Assembly (NCBI GenBank): GCA_037074615.1
Contig: CM073527.1
Location: 27,900,848-27,964,847 of the forward strand
Origin: Leucaena leucocephala
Lineage: Eukaryota; Streptophyta; Magnoliopsida; Fabales; Fabaceae
DNA: 64,000 nucleotides
Reading direction: 5' to 3'
In this document: piece by piece, positions 60,464 to 64,000 of the stretch
Position numbering within the stretch: position 1 is the stretch's first letter
Layout: the number at the start of each line of letters is the position of its first letter
Made by a program: the position numbers and the translations under genes
Notes under the pieces: model-generated
The model's database searches: none
Told to the model about the DNA's origin: nothing
What the model saw: the letters and a program-made list of their open reading frames with translations, nothing else

Positions 60464-62177
60464 GTGGGTGGGGGGTTGCAGTATGAGATTCAAGGTTGAA
60501 CCATCAAACGAAGAATGAACCCGTTTGCCCCTCCCTCCCCTCACAAACGCAGGCACATATTTTATGCGAGAAATGGGGAGAGAGAGAGAGAGAACGGAAA
60601 TGAGGAAGAGAAGTGAGGGGGTTGAGGGATGGAGGAAGAAAGGAGGGATTTTAAATGAGTGTAGATTTCGTGAAAGTATGGGTGAAGGTTGTAAAGCCTA
60701 TGAGGAGAGAGAGGAGAGGGGGTTGAGAAAAATGGACAGCTTTGACCCTTATGTAAAGCTTTGATTAATTCAAGTTCATAGCTGGCAGCACCATAGATTC
60801 TCTCTCTCCCACAGGCTGTGGCTTTTGTATAAGGTCTACTGTCCCTAATATTTGTGACAATTTTAGCAAACAAAAATTAATTTCTTTAAAGTAAAGAGAT
60901 TCTGGGAATGTGACCGGCGATGGTGACTGATTATAGCCGGTGACCCACAGGGGTCCTCCGGGGCAACCACCGGAAAAGTAACCTGCACCGAGGAGTTGCC
61001 ACCGAGTCGCAGCAACAAGAAAGAAAAACTTTGAAATCCTCCTAATCTTATAAAACGTGACAGATTTGTTTCAATAATGACTATCACGGATTCATAATCA
61101 CTCCAACTTGGGAGTGCCCTGTATTTCCAGAAATAACCCTTCCCCGGGGGTTTATGCATTCCACGTCCCTATCCAAATTTCACGGATTAACCCTTGGTTG
61201 AGTTTGACCACTCTCACCCCACCAGCTTGCATGACCTTCACTCGTTATTAGTTCACTGGCGTCATTCCTGGTATTTAAACTATAAAAACCGAGTAAACAA
61301 AACCAGCCATAAACTGTATTGCAATCAAGATTATTAGTACCATCTCTAGACGGAAAACTTCCAAAAATATATTAATCAATAACCACACCGCGTCCCATTT
61401 ATTGTGTGAGGGGGATCTGGATTCCACACTCCCTCCATTAATTTAGTAATCTATTTTAAGTGTTTCATGATGGGGCAAAAGAAAGTCGTGTTTTTTTTTT
61501 TTAATATTTGTTTCTTTAAGCAGTCAACACCGTGAAAAGAAGCGGCTGGCTAATGGCTATATATCTTGTGAATGTATGTGATTTGACTGGATTTATCTTT
61601 GAATACTAAATTATATGGCTTTAGTTTGCCCATGGGGGCAAAGAAATAGTAGCCGCACATGTGAGGTCGCAGGATAATGAATCGGTAAATGGTGCAAGAT
61701 TTTACATCCCAATCATGGGGCTTTAGTTATTCGATGAACCGAAACCAGGTCAATATAATACATGAATGAATCAGCCACTCGCTGACTAACCCCGTGTAGA
61801 ATTAGCCTCCTAATCTTCTTTGCCTATTAATGATTACCATTGATACTTCAATTAGCCTTTCAAGTTCGCAATAGATACCGGAAGGTAGGTCCGTAAATTG
61901 AGCTAAAAGGAAAGGAGGTAAAATAAAATGGTGAAAAGAGGAATGGAAGGTGAGAGATAGTAATAATGGAGGAGCAGAGAGAAAGCAGAGGTGGAACAGG
62001 AATCGTGCTTTTTCTTTGAGGGAGGGTTTGGTTCCTCTTCTTCTTCCTCTGCTTTTCATAACATCTTGAGGCCACAGATTAATGAAGGCACATGAATTTG
62101 GATAGACTGCCAGATGGGTTTGTCTGAAAGCTTCTCTAACTTCCCTTTCCGTTGCCCCCACTTTCTCCATTGGCTAC
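60464..62177. other. Upstream region of the TPR gene and intergenic DNA
   Basis: A GA-rich stretch at 60570-60730 is a likely promoter/5' leader feature (CT-rich on the gene's strand). Other ORFs, including 61802-62170 on the minus strand, show no domain. No gene seen. Confidence 0.4.
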
Positions 62178-62735
62178 CTGTTTAGATTCTGTCTAAAATA
62201 AAATTTTTAAAAAAATAATTTAAAATTTAGTTTAATTTTTTTAAAATAAATAATTATATTTTTTAAAAAAACAATTATAAACTAAATCATAATTTTAAAT
62301 AAATCATAGAATAATAAAAAAATTTATAAACTAATAAAAAATTTATAAAATACTCATTTATTATTTTATTTTATTTTTATTCTCACTCATCTTCTATCTA
62401 TTTTTCCCCAATCTGTATCCCCATCTTACTCTTCTCCACAAATTGTCATCCTACTCACCTCCATGAGTCACCTTTTAGATTTGGTTGGTCAGAGAAAAAA
62501 GGGTAAGTTTAGTGGATTGTGTAGAGAAGAAGTTATTGTTAAAAAAACATTGCTTGCCGCTCATGGTGAGTCATTGCTCGCTATTGTCATGGAGATAATA
62601 AATAGTTACTGTTAATTTATTCTTTATCTCATCCTTTTATAATAATTTATCAATTATTATAAAAATAATTATTTATTTTTTAATAAATAATTATCTAAAA
62701 ACTCTTTTATAAAAATTATCCAAACACTCTGCGTC
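62178..62735. mobile_element. Possible MITE
   Basis: An AT-rich block whose left end (TGTTTAGATTCTG) and reversed right end (TGTTTGGATAATT) share TGTTTRGAT. The interior has no ORF. The AT-rich GTGTTTGGAT style resembles the block at 19247-19735. No target duplication resolved. Confidence 0.3.
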
Positions 62736-64000
62736 TTGCCATGTCATCCCTACCGAAGCTAGCCTGTCTCCACGTGGCATTCATGGTGCATGGGTCCCTC
62801 GTATCCAGATAAGCCTCAGTTTTTGGACTTTGTCCTTGTGGTTCTGTTTCTTGTTTCTTTTGTTTTTTCGGACCGCTTCCATTATTGCCAGGATAGCCCC
62901 CTCTCTGCTTTTCTAACATCAATGTATCAACCTCGGAACAGTTCCTCCGTCCTGATCCTTCAATATCTGTTTTTTTTAATGTCTCTTCTCCCTCCATTTC
63001 CTTTATGTTCTCAACATTCCTTTAATCATCCACACCCACATGCCTCTGCTCTTTGTCAAGTCACCTCTCCACGGTCTAATCCTTTATCCTTACCTGCACA
63101 GATTTAAGCAAGATCCACAGTCCTGTCTGCGAGTGCTGTTCATTACATTAATCAATCGAATTAAGTTGAGTTAATTTCTTGCCGAAACAAAGAAAAACAC
63201 CCCATCTTGTCTTATTGTATCTTTACTGATCGGCAACTTGAAAGCGGCATCTTTCCTTTACGGAGTAATGGTGGCAGTGAAGTGGTGTGAAAGGAACAAC
63301 TTTGAAGCTACAGAGACTAATAACGGTTTTGACATTACACTGATTGAGCCAAATAATTTGTCCATTCACATATATAAGGTTAGGTATTTATTGATTAATG
63401 ATGCGGAATAATCGCTTTCTGTCAAACCTTTAAGGCTGATAATTTAACGCCAACTAAATACATCTTTAGGCAAAAAGTGGAGTCTCCTGAATGTAAACGG
63501 AATCTAAATTGTCTCAAGTGTCTTGAACCTAATTTTGCCCAACAATTATCCCGTTGCTTCTTCTGATCCGGGAACTTGCTGCACTGAGTTTTCCGCTTAT
63601 TCATTCACGGACGAGTCCCAAATTTCAAACTCAACAATACTCTGTCAATCACTGGGATGTTTTCTTACATTTCATCCGTTTCTTTTATTTAATTATCTGT
63701 TCCCAAAAGGGACCAGGCTCAAATTATGTCACAGATATGGTGGCACAAGGAAGACAATATTACAGATTGGGACCATAAATTGAAGGAGAGCAGGAAAAAA
63801 AACTTAGTATTGACATATTCAATGAACAACCCGCCTCGTTTTACATGTCTCATTCAAAAGTTGGCGATTACAAGCAAGAAGGAAGTGACATTTTTCATCT
63901 CTAAAAACTTAACTGTGGGGAATAAACATGATTCACGAAAGAGAAAAGGAAGGGAAGTGTAACAGAGACGGCACAAGAAGCAAACGTATGGATGCAGTCG
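62736..64000. other. Intergenic gap to window end
   Basis: Several short ORFs without domains (62716-62997 minus, 62790-63107 plus, 63523-63962 plus). No gene or repeat supported. Confidence 0.4.

Noticed and set aside
61802..62170. 122-residue minus ORF
   Set aside because: No recognisable domain, odd composition, no promoter or splice support.
62716..62997. 93-residue charged minus ORF
   Set aside because: Looks protein-like but matches no family and overlaps a MITE-like end; too weak to call.
1..64000. CRISPR arrays, bacterial operons, organellar DNA
   Set aside because: No spaced direct repeats; spliced nuclear plant genes throughout; no chloroplast or mitochondrial gene order seen.
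1..64000. LTR retrotransposons or integrated viral sequences
   Set aside because: No gag-pol, LTR pair or viral replicase was recognised; all RT sequence belongs to LINEs.

Overview
This is a stretch of plant nuclear DNA, almost certainly from a flowering plant and most likely a eudicot. The evidence is the set of multi-exon genes with GT-AG introns, the plant-only families (subgroup-7 R2R3-MYB, B-class GATA, DUF3511, DUF761, plastid lipase PLIP, ERDJ3B, PDIL2), the plant-type L1 LINE with a DUF4283/zinc-knuckle ORF1 and an RNase H tail, and the AT-rich intergenic DNA full of MITEs and SINEs. The species cannot be named from the sequence. All exon joins below were made by hand from splice sites, reading frame and family knowledge.

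Layout. 1-5983: a decayed plant L1-type LINE (+). 6514-7330 (-): a two-exon conserved protein of unknown role with a mitochondrial-looking N-terminus. 7774-8125 (-): a damaged B-class GATA factor. 8904-11856 (+): a nine-exon aminotransferase pseudogene. 11974-12746: two neighbouring MITEs. 13873-14121 (+): a small orphan ORF just downstream of a TATA box. 17349-17648 (+): a DUF3511 protein. 20916-21392 (+): a DUF761 protein. 22475-28342 (-): an intact 22-exon CTP synthase. 30052-32654 (-): a PDI-like (PDIL2) pseudogene. 35296-37400 (-): an intact flavonol-type R2R3-MYB. 39375-42759 (+): an ERDJ3B pseudogene. 45413-48599 (+): an intact plastid lipase (PLIP type). 51311-53547 (-): an intact TMEM205-like membrane protein, with an RTE LINE fragment in its second intron. 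58119-60463 (-): an intact TPR protein with a degenerate J-like domain. The rest is intergenic DNA with three SINEs carrying target-site duplications, RTE LINE 3' ends and AT-rich MITE-like blocks.

What stands out is the mix of pristine and dead genes. CTP synthase, MYB, PLIP, the TMEM205-like gene and the TPR gene join without a single frame error. Four others (GATA, aminotransferase, PDIL2, ERDJ3B) keep most of their exon structure but carry stops, indels or lost splice sites. The flawless genes argue against a noisy assembly. I infer gradual loss of redundant copies, as expected after a whole-genome duplication. These are neighbours, not an operon: they do not form one pathway, although PDIL2 and ERDJ3B are both endoplasmic reticulum folding factors. 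I did not find a convincing new molecular system here.
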